From Bacteroides sp. (lineage in GTDB: Bacteria > Bacteroidota > Bacteroidia > Bacteroidales > Bacteroidaceae): a DNA stretch of 64,000 nucleotides. Within the stretch, counting starts at the first letter, position 1. Each line of letters starts with the position of its first letter. The stretch covers positions 1 through 64,000 of the forward strand of contig JAFURM010000053.1 in assembly GCA_017471925.1 (NCBI GenBank). Direction: 5' to 3'. Positions 1 to 9,400 of this stretch are shown in pieces. The translations under genes were made by a program, and so were the position numbers. Under the pieces are notes generated by a model. The model saw only the letters and a program-made list of their open reading frames with translations. It did not search any database and had not been told where the DNA came from.

Positions 1-43
1 AGCCCGGATGATAGCTTAAGCCATCAACACGGAATACAGAAGT

Positions 44-78
44 AAGAATGAATGTCCCATCGAGGGACACTCATTCTT
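44..78. terminator. hairpin, probable terminator of a gene to the left
   Basis: Arms at 44-58 (AAGAATGAATGTCCC) and 64-78 (GGGACACTCATTCTT) pair over 14 of 15 positions around a 5-nt loop. There is no U-run on either side. It could end a gene lying left of the window, or be a simple structural repeat. Confidence 0.5.
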
Positions 79-237
79 GCCAAACAAAAAGCCCGGAATC
101 CTGCTTGTCCATCTTTGCGCAGGTGTAACCAATGTCAGGACAAAGAGGGAAAGTGTAAAGACTTCCAGTAGGCTTCCAGAAGAAGTGTCTACTAATACAG
201 CTAATGAAACTGAAAAACGTCTACTGAAATCAGGAAA

Positions 238-325
238 AGACAGTATCTTAGGATACTTGCCAGTTTATCCTAAGATAAATCGTAAAGTATCCTAAGATAA
301 ATGGCAAAGTATCCTAAGATACTTT
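238..325. repeat. 22-nt periodic palindrome array, 4 units
   Basis: The near-palindrome TATCYTARGATA occurs at 244-255, 266-277, 288-299 and 310-321, exactly 22 nt apart. The first copy is in the opposite orientation to the rest. Intervening bases are only loosely conserved. There is no gene here. Its period is shared with arrays near 5336, 13264, 16203, 37168, 57568 and 62802, whose sequences are unrelated. The stretch from 79 to about 240 shows nothing else I can identify. Confidence 0.8.
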
Positions 326-449
326 TTCAAGGAGCTTTCCTGCGGATAACGGCAATTGCCCGCCATTGACATATTTCCAGGTTTCTTTTCAAAGAAACAG
401 CCCGGAGAACACCTTACACGGCTTGCCAAACCAACAAAAGTTTTATGAA

Positions 450-543
450 TATGAATGCGCTGCTTACCGGCCAAATAGAAAATTTCAGTAACTTTATCCT
501 CGGAGAACATAGCGGTAATCGTTTTAATGTTATAATTGAACAC
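450..543 (-). pseudogene. transposase N-terminal remnant (IS982-like)
   Basis: Minus-strand translation gives an initial segment with KTITAMFSEDKVTEIFYLA. This resembles from memory the start of IS982-family transposases of Bacteroides. The similarity stops after about 25 residues, and the rest of the frame (down to 292) does not look like a transposase. The same start (MKTITAMF) occurs on the plus strand at 5208. I take it as a decayed IS end. The family name is from memory. Confidence 0.5.
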
Positions 544-586
544 TATAAAGTTAATACTTTTACCGCTATCCCCTAATTATCAAAAG
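506..586 (-). repeat. IS-end repeat, copy 1 (inverted relative to copy 2 at 5159-5230)
   Basis: Reverse complement of this block aligns with 5159-5230. Shared stretches include TTTTGATAATTAGG, TAAAAG, CTTTATA, ATAACAT and AAAACGATTACCGC. The two copies face each other across the lipoprotein/peptidase cluster at 682-4707. They contain the start of the transposase-like frame, so they are probably remnants of two insertions of one IS. Confidence 0.65.
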
Positions 587-681
587 ATTATTTCATTTTT
601 GCTATCAACGCACAAATAGGTTTAGCCTGTTTTGGACATATAGCCAATGGGATAAGCTAAACTGACATCCCGGCAAATAGT

Positions 682-888
682 TTATTTCTTTCCGCTCTCA
701 CGCCACGAATGCGGAACAACTACGGGCGGGTGTGTCGGTACAAAAACATCCACACTATCTGCCTGTGGCTGTTTGTCACTCTTCTTTTTCATCTTTCGGC
801 TTGCTGCACACGAACAAAGATATGCCAGCGATAGCAGTATAACTGCTACCGCCAACATATTGCGTGTTATTTGTCGCTTACTTTGCAT
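682..888 (-). CDS. small lipoprotein with PTHPPV-SW tail
   Basis: This 68-residue protein has a positively charged start, a hydrophobic helix (about residues 11-25) and a lipobox-like segment LAYLCSC, so it is probably an outer-membrane or periplasmic lipoprotein. The rest is short and polar. Its C-terminus (VPTHPPVVVPHSWRESGKK) matches the end of the peptidase encoded just upstream (KPTHPPVIINKSWKDAK). The start codon lies inside the 3' end of that gene (11-nt overlap), so the two are probably co-translated. No catalytic domain is visible. A role as a partner or localisation factor of the peptidase is inference. Confidence 0.6.
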   Translation of the reverse strand: MQSKRQITRNMLAVAVILLSLAYLCSCAASRKMKKKSDKQPQADSVDVFVPTHPPVVVPHSWRESGKK

Positions 889-1807
889 CTTTCCACGATT
901 TGTTTATGATTACAGGCGGATGAGTAGGCTTGTAATTTGCAGGTTTATATTCCATCGTACGCGTTGCCGATGATGTAGTTCTATTACGAGCATCCCACTC
1001 TACAAAATCTTCGTAATTATACTCCCAGCTGTCACCATAAGCAAGTTTGTGAATACGGTAATAGATAGCCTCACGCGATGGAGCGTTAAATCCGCCTGTG
1101 TTGTAGCGCATAATAGAGTTCTCGGTTGGTCGCCATACGCCTGTCCAATATGTCAAGCCTCCCTCATATGCACCCAAGCCCTCGTTAGCATAACGAGTGT
1201 CGCTGACGAAATGACTCCAACGGGTTGCTGCTGGATCGCTCGTGAAATCTACATTTTTCCACCAGCCCCAATTGCTCTGCTGGGACTTAATCGCTGAAAC
1301 ATAGTCGCTCGGAGCAGTTCCCATATCCTCGTAGGCATACTCATCGGCAAGTTTTGCAAAGCCGTGACCACACGCCTCGTGGTGGAGCAACTGAGCAAAT
1401 GTTGTTGCATCGCCACCACGCGGAAAGTATGACACCGATACGCCATTACCATACCCTGCGCCATTTTCGGGATAGTACATATAGCAAGTACCCGCATAAT
1501 TATCGGAGTTCATTGCTACGATCAGCAATGCTTCGTCAATCTCCTCCTCCGAGATTGCCTTGAGGGCATAATCAAATACAGCGTTATCATTACCACCAAC
1601 TAATGTGCCATCACCAAAATATCCATCAAGTGCAGTGTTTCCATACTCATAACCCTCAGTTGCGGATACCACATTTACATAATAAACATTAAAGTGGTCC
1701 TTGTACGACTTGTATGGTTCTTCGGTAAAGAGGTTGTTGTAAAGATTTTCCATATCAACCTTATATGTCCCATTCGCAATTTGACGGTCACTATAAGCAT
1801 CACCCAT
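878..1807 (-). CDS. M64-type metallopeptidase domain (3' part of a frameshifted gene)
   Basis: The reading frame encodes a secreted zinc-peptidase domain like the IgA peptidase M64 family. The putative metal site is HHEACGHGF followed by LADEY, at about residues 142-156. From memory the family has a HE..GH..LADEY arrangement, and I am less sure of the exact spacing. The domain starts abruptly without a signal peptide. The natural upstream sequence (TKG-GIDIVL) lies in the frame of the preceding gene, one base away. Restoring one A near 1826-1831 joins the two genes into one protein of about 1,276 residues. As read, this part would be made only by reinitiation (ATG 1807 or TTG 1810) or by frameshifting. 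The C-terminus ends in the PTHPPV-SW motif shared with the small downstream lipoprotein. Confidence 0.75.
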   Translation of the reverse strand: MGDAYSDRQIANGTYKVDMENLYNNLFTEEPYKSYKDHFNVYYVNVVSATEGYEYGNTALDGYFGDGTLVGGNDNAVFDYALKAISEEEIDEALLIVAMNSDNYAGTCYMYYPENGAGYGNGVSVSYFPRGGDATTFAQLLHHEACGHGFAKLADEYAYEDMGTAPSDYVSAIKSQQSNWGWWKNVDFTSDPAATRWSHFVSDTRYANEGLGAYEGGLTYWTGVWRPTENSIMRYNTGGFNAPSREAIYYRIHKLAYGDSWEYNYEDFVEWDARNRTTSSATRTMEYKPANYKPTHPPVIINKSWKDAK

Positions 1808-4707
1808 CAATACAATGTCAATACCATCCCCTTAGTAGCGGTTTGCAAAGTAGTTATATCACCATCTTTTGAATAGTCTGATGAAATATAGGTGTCATTC
1901 TTTGGTAAATCTGTGTATTTATAACCCTTTATATATCCTTTATATGGAGCCCAATCGGGAGAACCTTTATATGCTTCCAAAGATTCTTCCGGAACATAAA
2001 TTGTTAAATTGGGAAATAATGAAGGAATACGTTCAGGTTGATTATGACCAATTATAGGTGGAATAGGAGCTCGCAAATATATGGTTTCCAAGTTATCCCT
2101 ATAATCTAATCCAAATGGATCCATTCCAAGAATCCTTATATTGGCTGAAATTGTCACGGTTTTCAGATTAGGATTGTTCCATAGAATATATCCTAATGGA
2201 ATTTCATATGGTCGGCAACTTAAAGCATCACCCACTGCAACAACATCATCAGATATAACTACGCTCTCCAATTCTGGTTTTCGAGAAAGAACTTCATACG
2301 ATAAGTTAGTAACTCCATTAGGCGTTATATAAGCAGTCAAACCTTTTGGAGCCACATATAATAGTGAACCATTTACTACTAGACTTCTATTATCATCTGT
2401 CACATTTGGTCCATATATTTTTTCAATATTATATGTTCCCATAAAGGCATCTGCACTATATACGTATTTAATTGAGCTTGGAAATGTCAGTTCTTTGAGG
2501 CTCTCAACATAGTAGAAACAATCGGTATTTACACCCACTATACCTTCTGGAATTGTATATTCTGTATAACCGGACTTGCTAGCAAAGTGAATCATCCATT
2601 TGCCATAACCATTGAAATTATCTTTGTACAGGAAAGCGTTATCTTCTGAAACAAACCTCGGATTTCCATAAAATGCTTTTATGTTATTACAACGTCTTAA
2701 AATGTCTTCAATGTTTTCAACGCTTTCAGGGATTGTGAGAGTTTCGAGTGCTGTGTATTCATGAAAATTGTCATTGAGAATTTCTTTTAGCCCATCAGGC
2801 AGTATAATAGATGTAATACTGCTATTGTTAGAAAATACAGAGTTATAGATAGATGTAATCCCGTTTGGTAATTCATAAGAAGTTAGCCCATTTGGAGCAA
2901 AACCATACATAACACCACCAATAATAACACAACGTTTATCATCCGATGTGTGATTCCCCGTAAACTCTTTTAATCCCGGATTGTTTCCAAAGCAACGCTC
3001 TCCTCCAAATTGAAAGCTATCAGGGATTCTAATACTTTGTATAGAAGTGTCAGATATTGCTCCTTGCTCTAATCTTTTTATGGAATTTGGTAAATATATT
3101 TCTGTAATACTTGGATACGATAAAGCAAACTGATTAACCGTAGTAATTATTCCATTACATTTGATAACTCCAAGACCTTTTGAATAGGTATGCAAAATAA
3201 TAGGTACATTGAAAGGACTGCTATTATATCCTAATTGAGTATAATGGTCGATATCTATAAGACTATTATCGCTTGTCTTATACCAAATCTCATTATCAGG
3301 GATTTGCGATGGGTCAATCTCTACTCCTAACTCGCCATCCTGCTCCACCTGATACTCCAATTTAAGAGTGCCATCAGGAGATTGTACTATCACGGTTGCG
3401 CTACGGTAGTAGCCTTCGTTTGGCTCTAATTTTAGGGTAATAGTCTGCTTCTCCATTGCGCGAGTAGCAGGAACTACCGAAATCCAGCTCTGTGCATCTT
3501 CGGGGATAACAACCTCGTACTCCACATTCGATAAAAACTCGAGTGTCATCTCACCACCCTCTGCCGCAGCTTGCTTTGTGGCGTTCTCCTCCACAACCAA
3601 GCCAGCCTCTTCGAATGTGATGCTACGCATAATAACCTTATCACCATTCGAAACAAAAACAATCACCCTGCTATACTCCTCTTCAATTGTAGCACCCGTT
3701 GTAATGTGAATTTTTCCCGTCAAGCCACTCTCATTATCAGCTACCACCTTTGCCTTGATATCGGCTGAAGATGTAACTTCTACCTTTACGGTCTCGGTTG
3801 CACTTGTTACGGTATAGCCAATCTCGCGAGTAGAATTAGGTGACATCACCACCAAATCACTCTCGGCAAACTCAATGCTCAATGCTAAGCCCTTTGGAAC
3901 TGTGATTACCGTACCATCGGCAAGCGTGAAATAGACATTGCTCTCATCTTGAGTTACATCTTGGAAGAACGATTTTCCATCTACTCCATTGGTTCCGTCA
4001 ATACCATTGGTACCATCCTTGCCATCTTCTCCCGTAGCCTTGCCGAGTTGAGACCATGATGCGCCATTATCGTATGAAACATACCAATAGTCGTCCTCGA
4101 TTTTGAGTTGTGGTGTAATACCATCAGCGCCATCCTTGCCATTGGTGCCATCCTGACCGTCTTTACCATTCTCGCCATTTTGACCATTTTCTCCATCAGT
4201 TCCATCTTCGCCATCAACTCCGTCTTTACCGTCAAGACCTTGAGCTTTGATTTTGTTACCTGCATCATCAAGAAGCCATTCACCATTGAGAGTCCAATAA
4301 TAGATGCCGTCAGTGTCTTGCTTTACACCGATAGTAGGAACATAATCGCTATCCTTGCCGTCTGCACCATCCTGACCATCTTTACCATCGGCTCCGTTCT
4401 GACCGTCTTTGCCGTGATAGATTGTAATAGATTGCGCTTTGGAAAAAGTAATCGTATAGCCGATTGTTTGGCCATTTTCGGAAATGGGCGTAACGCCTGT
4501 CACATAGTCGTTGTTCTGCAAAGCGGTTACAATCGTCTGCAACGATGAAATATTGGTATTCAGCTGCTGACATAATTGCTCAAGCCGTTGCACGCGACTC
4601 TCCAAATCATCGACCCGACCCGACAATGCCGAGTCATCGTACTCCTTACTGCAACCTACCACAAGGAGTAAGGCTGCAACCATCCAAAAGGTAAATAATC
4701 GTCTCAT
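1807..4707 (-). CDS. surface lipoprotein: collagen-like, BACON and BspA-type LRR repeats (5' part of frameshifted M64 gene)
   Basis: A 966-residue lipoprotein. Residues 1-19 are a signal with lipobox VVGC (Cys19). Residues about 28-65 are a coiled coil (DUF4988-like start). Residues about 95-250 are GKDGQDG-type collagen-like repeats. About 370-465 is a BACON-like beta domain (VEEN-TKQAAAEGGEMTLEF). About 480-930 are BspA-type leucine-rich repeats (IKRLEQGAI, ITSIYNSVF, LKEILNDNF). The last residues TLQTATKG are followed by a stop one base out of frame with the peptidase domain at 878-1807, so the LRR region was almost certainly the targeting half of a cell-surface peptidase. Probably surface exposed. 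It is AT-richer than the core genes, and IS-end remnants flank the locus. Confidence 0.8.
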   Translation of the reverse strand: MRRLFTFWMVAALLLVVGCSKEYDDSALSGRVDDLESRVQRLEQLCQQLNTNISSLQTIVTALQNNDYVTGVTPISENGQTIGYTITFSKAQSITIYHGKDGQNGADGKDGQDGADGKDSDYVPTIGVKQDTDGIYYWTLNGEWLLDDAGNKIKAQGLDGKDGVDGEDGTDGENGQNGENGKDGQDGTNGKDGADGITPQLKIEDDYWYVSYDNGASWSQLGKATGEDGKDGTNGIDGTNGVDGKSFFQDVTQDESNVYFTLADGTVITVPKGLALSIEFAESDLVVMSPNSTREIGYTVTSATETVKVEVTSSADIKAKVVADNESGLTGKIHITTGATIEEEYSRVIVFVSNGDKVIMRSITFEEAGLVVEENATKQAAAEGGEMTLEFLSNVEYEVVIPEDAQSWISVVPATRAMEKQTITLKLEPNEGYYRSATVIVQSPDGTLKLEYQVEQDGELGVEIDPSQIPDNEIWYKTSDNSLIDIDHYTQLGYNSSPFNVPIILHTYSKGLGVIKCNGIITTVNQFALSYPSITEIYLPNSIKRLEQGAISDTSIQSIRIPDSFQFGGERCFGNNPGLKEFTGNHTSDDKRCVIIGGVMYGFAPNGLTSYELPNGITSIYNSVFSNNSSITSIILPDGLKEILNDNFHEYTALETLTIPESVENIEDILRRCNNIKAFYGNPRFVSEDNAFLYKDNFNGYGKWMIHFASKSGYTEYTIPEGIVGVNTDCFYYVESLKELTFPSSIKYVYSADAFMGTYNIEKIYGPNVTDDNRSLVVNGSLLYVAPKGLTAYITPNGVTNLSYEVLSRKPELESVVISDDVVAVGDALSCRPYEIPLGYILWNNPNLKTVTISANIRILGMDPFGLDYRDNLETIYLRAPIPPIIGHNQPERIPSLFPNLTIYVPEESLEAYKGSPDWAPYKGYIKGYKYTDLPKNDTYISSDYSKDGDITTLQTATKGMVLTLY

Positions 4708-5158
4708 AGTAATATGTTTTTGAAGTTAAAGTTCAAACCCCTATTACCATCCAACTCCGATATGGTATAGCTAAATAAAAAAGGAAAGTGTGGAGTTGAC
4801 TTTCGTTTATCTAAGTGAAGGTTGTGGAAAGACCTATGTAAGAATAAACGATACGATACCCCACACTTGAATAGTATGGGATACGCGCAATGCGCCATTC
4901 ACATATCTACACAAGTAGTGAGTGCTATTCGTCGTCCTCTTACATTTGAAAACTTCCACATTTTCACTTAAGGACAGTGCGAAAACACTTTCACAATTAT
5001 GTCTGCTTTGGGTATAAAAGCCCTAAGCGACTACAAAGTTATGAAAATTTAGCAAAACGAAGAAATACTCACGGTGGAATATCGCATCAATATATATATT
5101 GTTATTGATGTGGCTGTTAGCATATCTACGTGAGTTCGATATAAGAATTTTAAATAAG

Positions 5159-5230
5159 CTTTTGATAATTAGGAGAATAGAGATAAAAGCATTGGCTTTA
5201 TAATAACATGAAAACGATTACCGCCATGTT
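5159..5230 (+). repeat. IS-end repeat, copy 2
   Basis: Homologous to the reverse complement of 506-586. It contains a short frame starting at ATG 5208 (MKTITAMF...) that ends at a TAA near 5285, after running into unrelated foldback sequence. This fits the left end of an IS whose body has been lost. Together with copy 1 it brackets 682-4707 in inverted orientation. Confidence 0.65.
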
Positions 5231-5233
5231 TTT

Positions 5234-5301
5234 AAAAGAACAACCAAAATATCTCGAAAAGACTCCTCATGAAAAAGCAGAATAAATGCGAAACAGGTTC
5301 T
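5234..5301 (+). repeat. half copy of the 16.4-kb foldback element
   Basis: This segment aligns almost end to end with the right arm of the palindromic element at 16409-16581. Shared blocks include AAAGAACAA, CGAAAAGACTCCTCAT and GAATAAAT, and both copies finish CTAA. Only one arm is present here, so it is a degenerate or partial copy joined directly to an IS end. Confidence 0.65.
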
Positions 5302-5330
5302 AAAAGCAGAAAACCTTTTCCGTGTTTCGT

Positions 5331-5410
5331 CCATACACGTGTGGTGCTTGGACGAGACATGTTTCGTCCATCGTCCATACATGTGTGGTCCACGAGCCAC
5401 ACGTGTATCG
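5331..5410. repeat. 21-22-nt periodic palindrome array, 4 units
   Basis: ACACGTGT or ACATGT-type palindromes are centred near 5338.5, 5359.5, 5381.5 and 5402.5 (steps 21, 22, 21). Flanks CGTCCA/TGGACG are partly conserved and alternate in orientation. It lies about 200 bp before the gene at 5612 and about 620 bp upstream of the lipoprotein gene. Confidence 0.75.
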
Positions 5411-5558
5411 TCCAACCGGGGCCGCCATGCAATGGATAACCCGGTAGGATAATTAACTCTTTTTAAGAAAATAAAATCAATTGATTATCAGCACATCACG
5501 CATCAAGAGAAGCATTTGTAGAGTGAAGAGCGGGTATCGCAGGCCCACTTTTTTTTCG

Positions 5559-5566
5559 TATATTTG
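5559..5566 (+). promoter_or_regulatory. possible -7 box (TATATTTG)
   Basis: It matches the Bacteroides -7 consensus TAnnTTTG and lies 45 bp before the start at 5612. No TTG is found at the expected -33 distance, so support is partial. Confidence 0.4.
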
Positions 5567-5611
5567 CTAACGACAATCAGGCGACAATACGCCTAACAAT
5601 CAATCATATAT

Positions 5612-6409
5612 ATGGACAGTTTAAGAAATTCAGTACACGAGCTGACGAGTGCAAACGGGGTGCCCGTGACGCAACTGCAGCACATCAACGAGAGTTTATT
5701 GAAGAAGTACCAACTGACGTGCGGCAACTTCCTGACGGTGCTCCCCAAGGAGGTGGAGATTTACTACGTGAACCGCCAGGCCAAACCGCCCTACATTGAC
5801 CAGAACATGCAATGCATGGCCGTCAAGAAGGGAGAGGAGGACATTTGGGCACTGCAGAGCAACCGCTTTGGACGCGTCTACATCCCTCTGAAGGGAAGCG
5901 GAGGCATAGACATCTGCCTGTCGGACAGTGACGGATATGCCTTGTGCTGCACGCTGAAAGCGGCAGAAATCAACGGCACGGTCTATTGGAGCCAACAGAA
6001 AGTGCGCAATGTCGTGCTGGATACCCTCTGCCAACACGAAGGGATGGAGGCCAACGCCGAAAACCGGGAGAGGTTCATCAACCGACTGAACGAGAAACAG
6101 TCTATTACCCTGCTATCGGTCCGCGAAACGTCCATTGAGGGACATGTCTACCACCTGCACCGTCGTGCCTTGCGGCATCGTGACAAGGTGGCCCAACTTC
6201 CCCTGCGCTCCTTCATGGACATCTGGAACAAACAGCTGAACATGGACAACGTGAAACGTATCACGCTCTACATGAGTGCCCATCCCGAGGAGGATATCCT
6301 GGAGGTAATGCGACGACAACAGTTCCGCTACATCCCGGCAGAAATCAGGGTGCGCTACGGGATAGGCCGCAAGGTGAAGCTCTATGAAGAGACGATGCCC
6401 GCAGATTAG
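5612..6409 (+). CDS. conserved-looking hypothetical protein, 265 aa
   Basis: I do not recognise this protein. It is soluble, with no signal peptide or membrane segment. The N-terminus reads like a small basic module (LTSANGVPVTQLQHINESLLKKYQLTCGNFL). The middle contains a beta-rich stretch (WALQSNRFGRVYIPLKGSGGIDICLSDSD broken over residues 80-110). The C-terminus is charged. Its codon use resembles the core genes rather than the accessory DNA to its left. It converges with the GH2 gene and overlaps its 3' end by 4 nt, so no terminator separates them. Function unknown. Confidence 0.75.
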   Translation: MDSLRNSVHELTSANGVPVTQLQHINESLLKKYQLTCGNFLTVLPKEVEIYYVNRQAKPPYIDQNMQCMAVKKGEEDIWALQSNRFGRVYIPLKGSGGIDICLSDSDGYALCCTLKAAEINGTVYWSQQKVRNVVLDTLCQHEGMEANAENRERFINRLNEKQSITLLSVRETSIEGHVYHLHRRALRHRDKVAQLPLRSFMDIWNKQLNMDNVKRITLYMSAHPEEDILEVMRRQQFRYIPAEIRVRYGIGRKVKLYEETMPAD

Positions 6410-9400
6410 CGCATCGTCTGACGAATCATGTTCAGCAGCAGGCGGCCGGCTATCGGGTCGGTCGAAGCCTTGTCCGTACACATGGTAGATACCATGACCT
6501 CACCCTTGCCGGCATGAAGCTGCAGCAGGGTGACTCCACGCATGGCATTGATTTTGGCTATGCGGTCTTCGGGCTTGCCGCCATCAATATAGGCGTGTAT
6601 CTTCATCTGACCGGCCAGTTCCACAAGGTCGGCACTGCGGTTCACCTTCAGCGTGGCCCGGCAGGCAAGCGGTATCTCGCGACGGTTGTCATTGAAGTAG
6701 CGCAGCTCCAAGAGGTCGATGTCGCTAAAGACGGGATGGTCGCTCTGCTCCATGTTCACAATGTCGCCCTCGGTGGGGATAATCCATCCCGTGATGTGCT
6801 CGGGATAGAGCTGGCGGGCCAGTTCCTTGCAGTTCAGCAGCAACAGGTGTCCTCCCTTGTCCACATAGGTACGCAGGGCGGTTTGCTCCTCGGCGCTGCA
6901 CTCCGTCACTCCCGAGATGATGCAGAGCGCACTCTTCCTGGCGTGCTTCAGCAGTTCGGAAACGGTGGCAGCCGGACGATAAGCGATTTGCAGGAAGTCG
7001 AGCCGGCTGCCCGTTCCGTCCTTGTCCAACAGGACAATTCCGGCAGCAGGCTTCAGCTGTCCCACATTCCACTCCTTGCGGGCCAGCAGCAGGGCATACT
7101 CATTTCGGGAAAGCGTGGCGCCATTCTCGGCGAGTTCCAGCTTCAGGCGGGCGTTTACCTTGTCGGCCTGCAGATTATGGGGAATCCGGATGTCCGGCTC
7201 GATGTACTTGCGGCCATAGTATTCCACGGCGGGGAAGTCCTCTATCCCCGAAGCCAATATCCTGTCGGCATCGTCCACCAGGCTCCAGGCCAGTGTCATG
7301 GGTTGCAGGTCGCGGCCGGCATCGTTGTCGTTCACCACATAGATGCGGGTGGTCAGCTTCTCGCCGGCATAGAGGTTGCGTCCCCAAAGCTCGGCACTGA
7401 CCAGCACCGGCTGCATGGCCCGCTGCATGGCATAATAGGTGGGCCAGGGAGTGATGTTGCGGTGGTCATAGCACTGCCTGAACCAGGTCATGTAGGCAAA
7501 GTGCATGATGCCCGAAGCCTGGTCGTTGGTGCGTCTCAGGGTCTCGGCCAGTTCGCCCGTGATGAACGACTGCACCTTCAGGAAGCTGGCGGGATTGGCC
7601 CAGTCATAGGCTTCATAGCCAATCAGCGTGTAGGGATTCTGATGAATGAGCTGATAGGAGCGTGTGGGGTGTCCGGTCTCTCCATTGGGGTAGCCCGTGC
7701 TCATCTCCTGACTGATGAGCGGACGGCCGGGAGTCTTGAACTGCTTCTGGAACTCGCCGTTGAAGAAGCGGAACAGGGAGAAGTCATACCAGTTGTAGTA
7801 GCCATGATTGTCATCGATGTCGCCGTCATCGACCGTGCTGATGAACTCCTCGCCGAAGCGGTTCACCCCGTTACGCCTCATGTAGTTGGAGTCGAAGCAG
7901 ACGGGGCGTGTGGGGTCTTGCCGCCTCATCTCCTTCACCACGTCCGAGATAATCCGGAATTTCCGGCGGGCACGTTCAGTGTCTGCATCCAGGTCATAGA
8001 ACTTCATCTCATTGTTCACCGTCCAGAAGAAGACCGACGGATGGTTCTTGTACTTCTTCATCACCTGCAGCCACTCGCTGCTCCAGAGGTCGAGCACGGC
8101 CTTGTCGGGGATGGGCGTGGAGTGAATCATCAGCCACGACCAGGTGCCTTCAAAACTGATGGCAATGCCGTTGCGGTCGGCTGCCGACACCCACAGTTCA
8201 TTCCAGGGGGAGGTGTGGGTGCGCGTAGCATTCACATTGCCCTCCTTCATCAGCTGCATGAAGCGGTCAGCCAGCAGGGCATCGTTGGGACAAATGGCAA
8301 AGGGAATGTGATTGCCTCCACGAAGCCAGAACTTGCGCCCGTTGAGGTAGAGGAAACCATCGCGTGATTCAAAGGTGCGGAATCCTGAGGTGACCTCCAG
8401 ACGGTCTATCTCGCGTTCCTTGTTCCCTACCAGGCGGAACTTGAAGTCATAGAGGTTCGGGGTGGCCGGTTCCCACAATTTGGGAGTGAGGCCGCCCACA
8501 CGGCAGACATAGGTCTCCTGAGCACCGGCGGCAAGCTGGAGCTTCGACTGCAACATGCCGCTATAGAGCGGTTCGCCGGTGGCCTTGTCCACGATATCGG
8601 CCTGCAAGGCAAACTTGCCCTTCTTCGTGCCGTTGTTCTTCACGGTCACTTCCAGCGTGGCACCGTCCAGAGCAGGCTTGATGAATACGTCTTCTATCTT
8701 CAGGGGATTGCTGATGGTGAGTTTCACCGGCTGCCAGATGCCTGCAGGATTGTCGCCATAGAAGCCGTGGGGCACATCTGTGAGCACGGCCTGATGAGCC
8801 TGCGCGTCATTCTTGTTCTCTTCCACATCCTTGCGCACAGAGGAATAGTAGTTCTCCATGGCATCACTGGTCTGAGCCGCAGCACCCTTGATGTCGCGCG
8901 TCACCTTTACTGTCAGCAGGTTGCGTCCTTCATGCAGCAGGCGGCTACCATCCACCTGGAAGTCACCGAACATACCCACATGCGTACCGGCCAGCACGCC
9001 GTTGATATAGACTTCCGCTATCTTGGAAACGGCATCGAACGAGAGAACCATCCGCTTGCCCTGCACACCGGCAGGGAGGTCTATCCACTGGCGATACCAG
9101 GCCGCAGCGGTCTTACGGTAGTCGAAGGTATAGTTCTCGCAGCGGTCGGTCTCCTGCTGATAGTAGGTGTCGGACACGCCTTTGTGCTGCGCCCCTTTGG
9201 GGGAAGGCATGGTTTCGCCATGCAGCCAGATGCGTATGGGGTTCCAGAAGTTGGGCACACTCATCACGTGCCAATCTTCATCGGACGTTTCCGGAGAGAC
9301 GGCCTTCGCCTTGTCTTCCAACTGATACTCGGGCATGAAGAGCCAGTCTCCGTCCAGGGAGATGTCGGTGCGTTCCGCCGCCAACTCCCCTACCCGTACA

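Larger units (their letters stand above)
4708..5611. other. intergenic region with IS remnant, foldback fragment and palindrome array
   Basis: No convincing gene. From left to right it holds the upstream region of the lipoprotein gene, an inverted repeat at about 5065-5138, an IS-end repeat (5159-5230), a foldback-element fragment (5234-5301), a palindrome array (5336-5406) and a -7-like box (5559-5566). In the inverted repeat the arms include CTCACG/CGTGAG outside and CATCAATA (5085-5092)/TATTGATG (5103-5110) inside. Short reading frames here overlap the repeats and show no protein signature. Confidence 0.6.

Noticed and set aside
238-325. CRISPR array
   Set aside because: Units are only 22 nt in total, spacers are absent, the repeat is itself palindromic, and no cas gene is in the window.
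4704-4898. 64-codon minus-strand frame before the lipoprotein gene
   Set aside because: No domain, composition unlike a protein. It overlaps the leader region of the lipoprotein gene.
5218-5432. Small minus-strand frames over the palindrome array
   Set aside because: They consist of translated repeats (GRWTKH, WTIHVW) and have no other support.
6514-8367. 617-codon plus-strand open frame
   Set aside because: It is antisense to the GH2 gene, has no recognisable domain and shows the repetitive His/Gly/Val composition typical of an antisense shadow.
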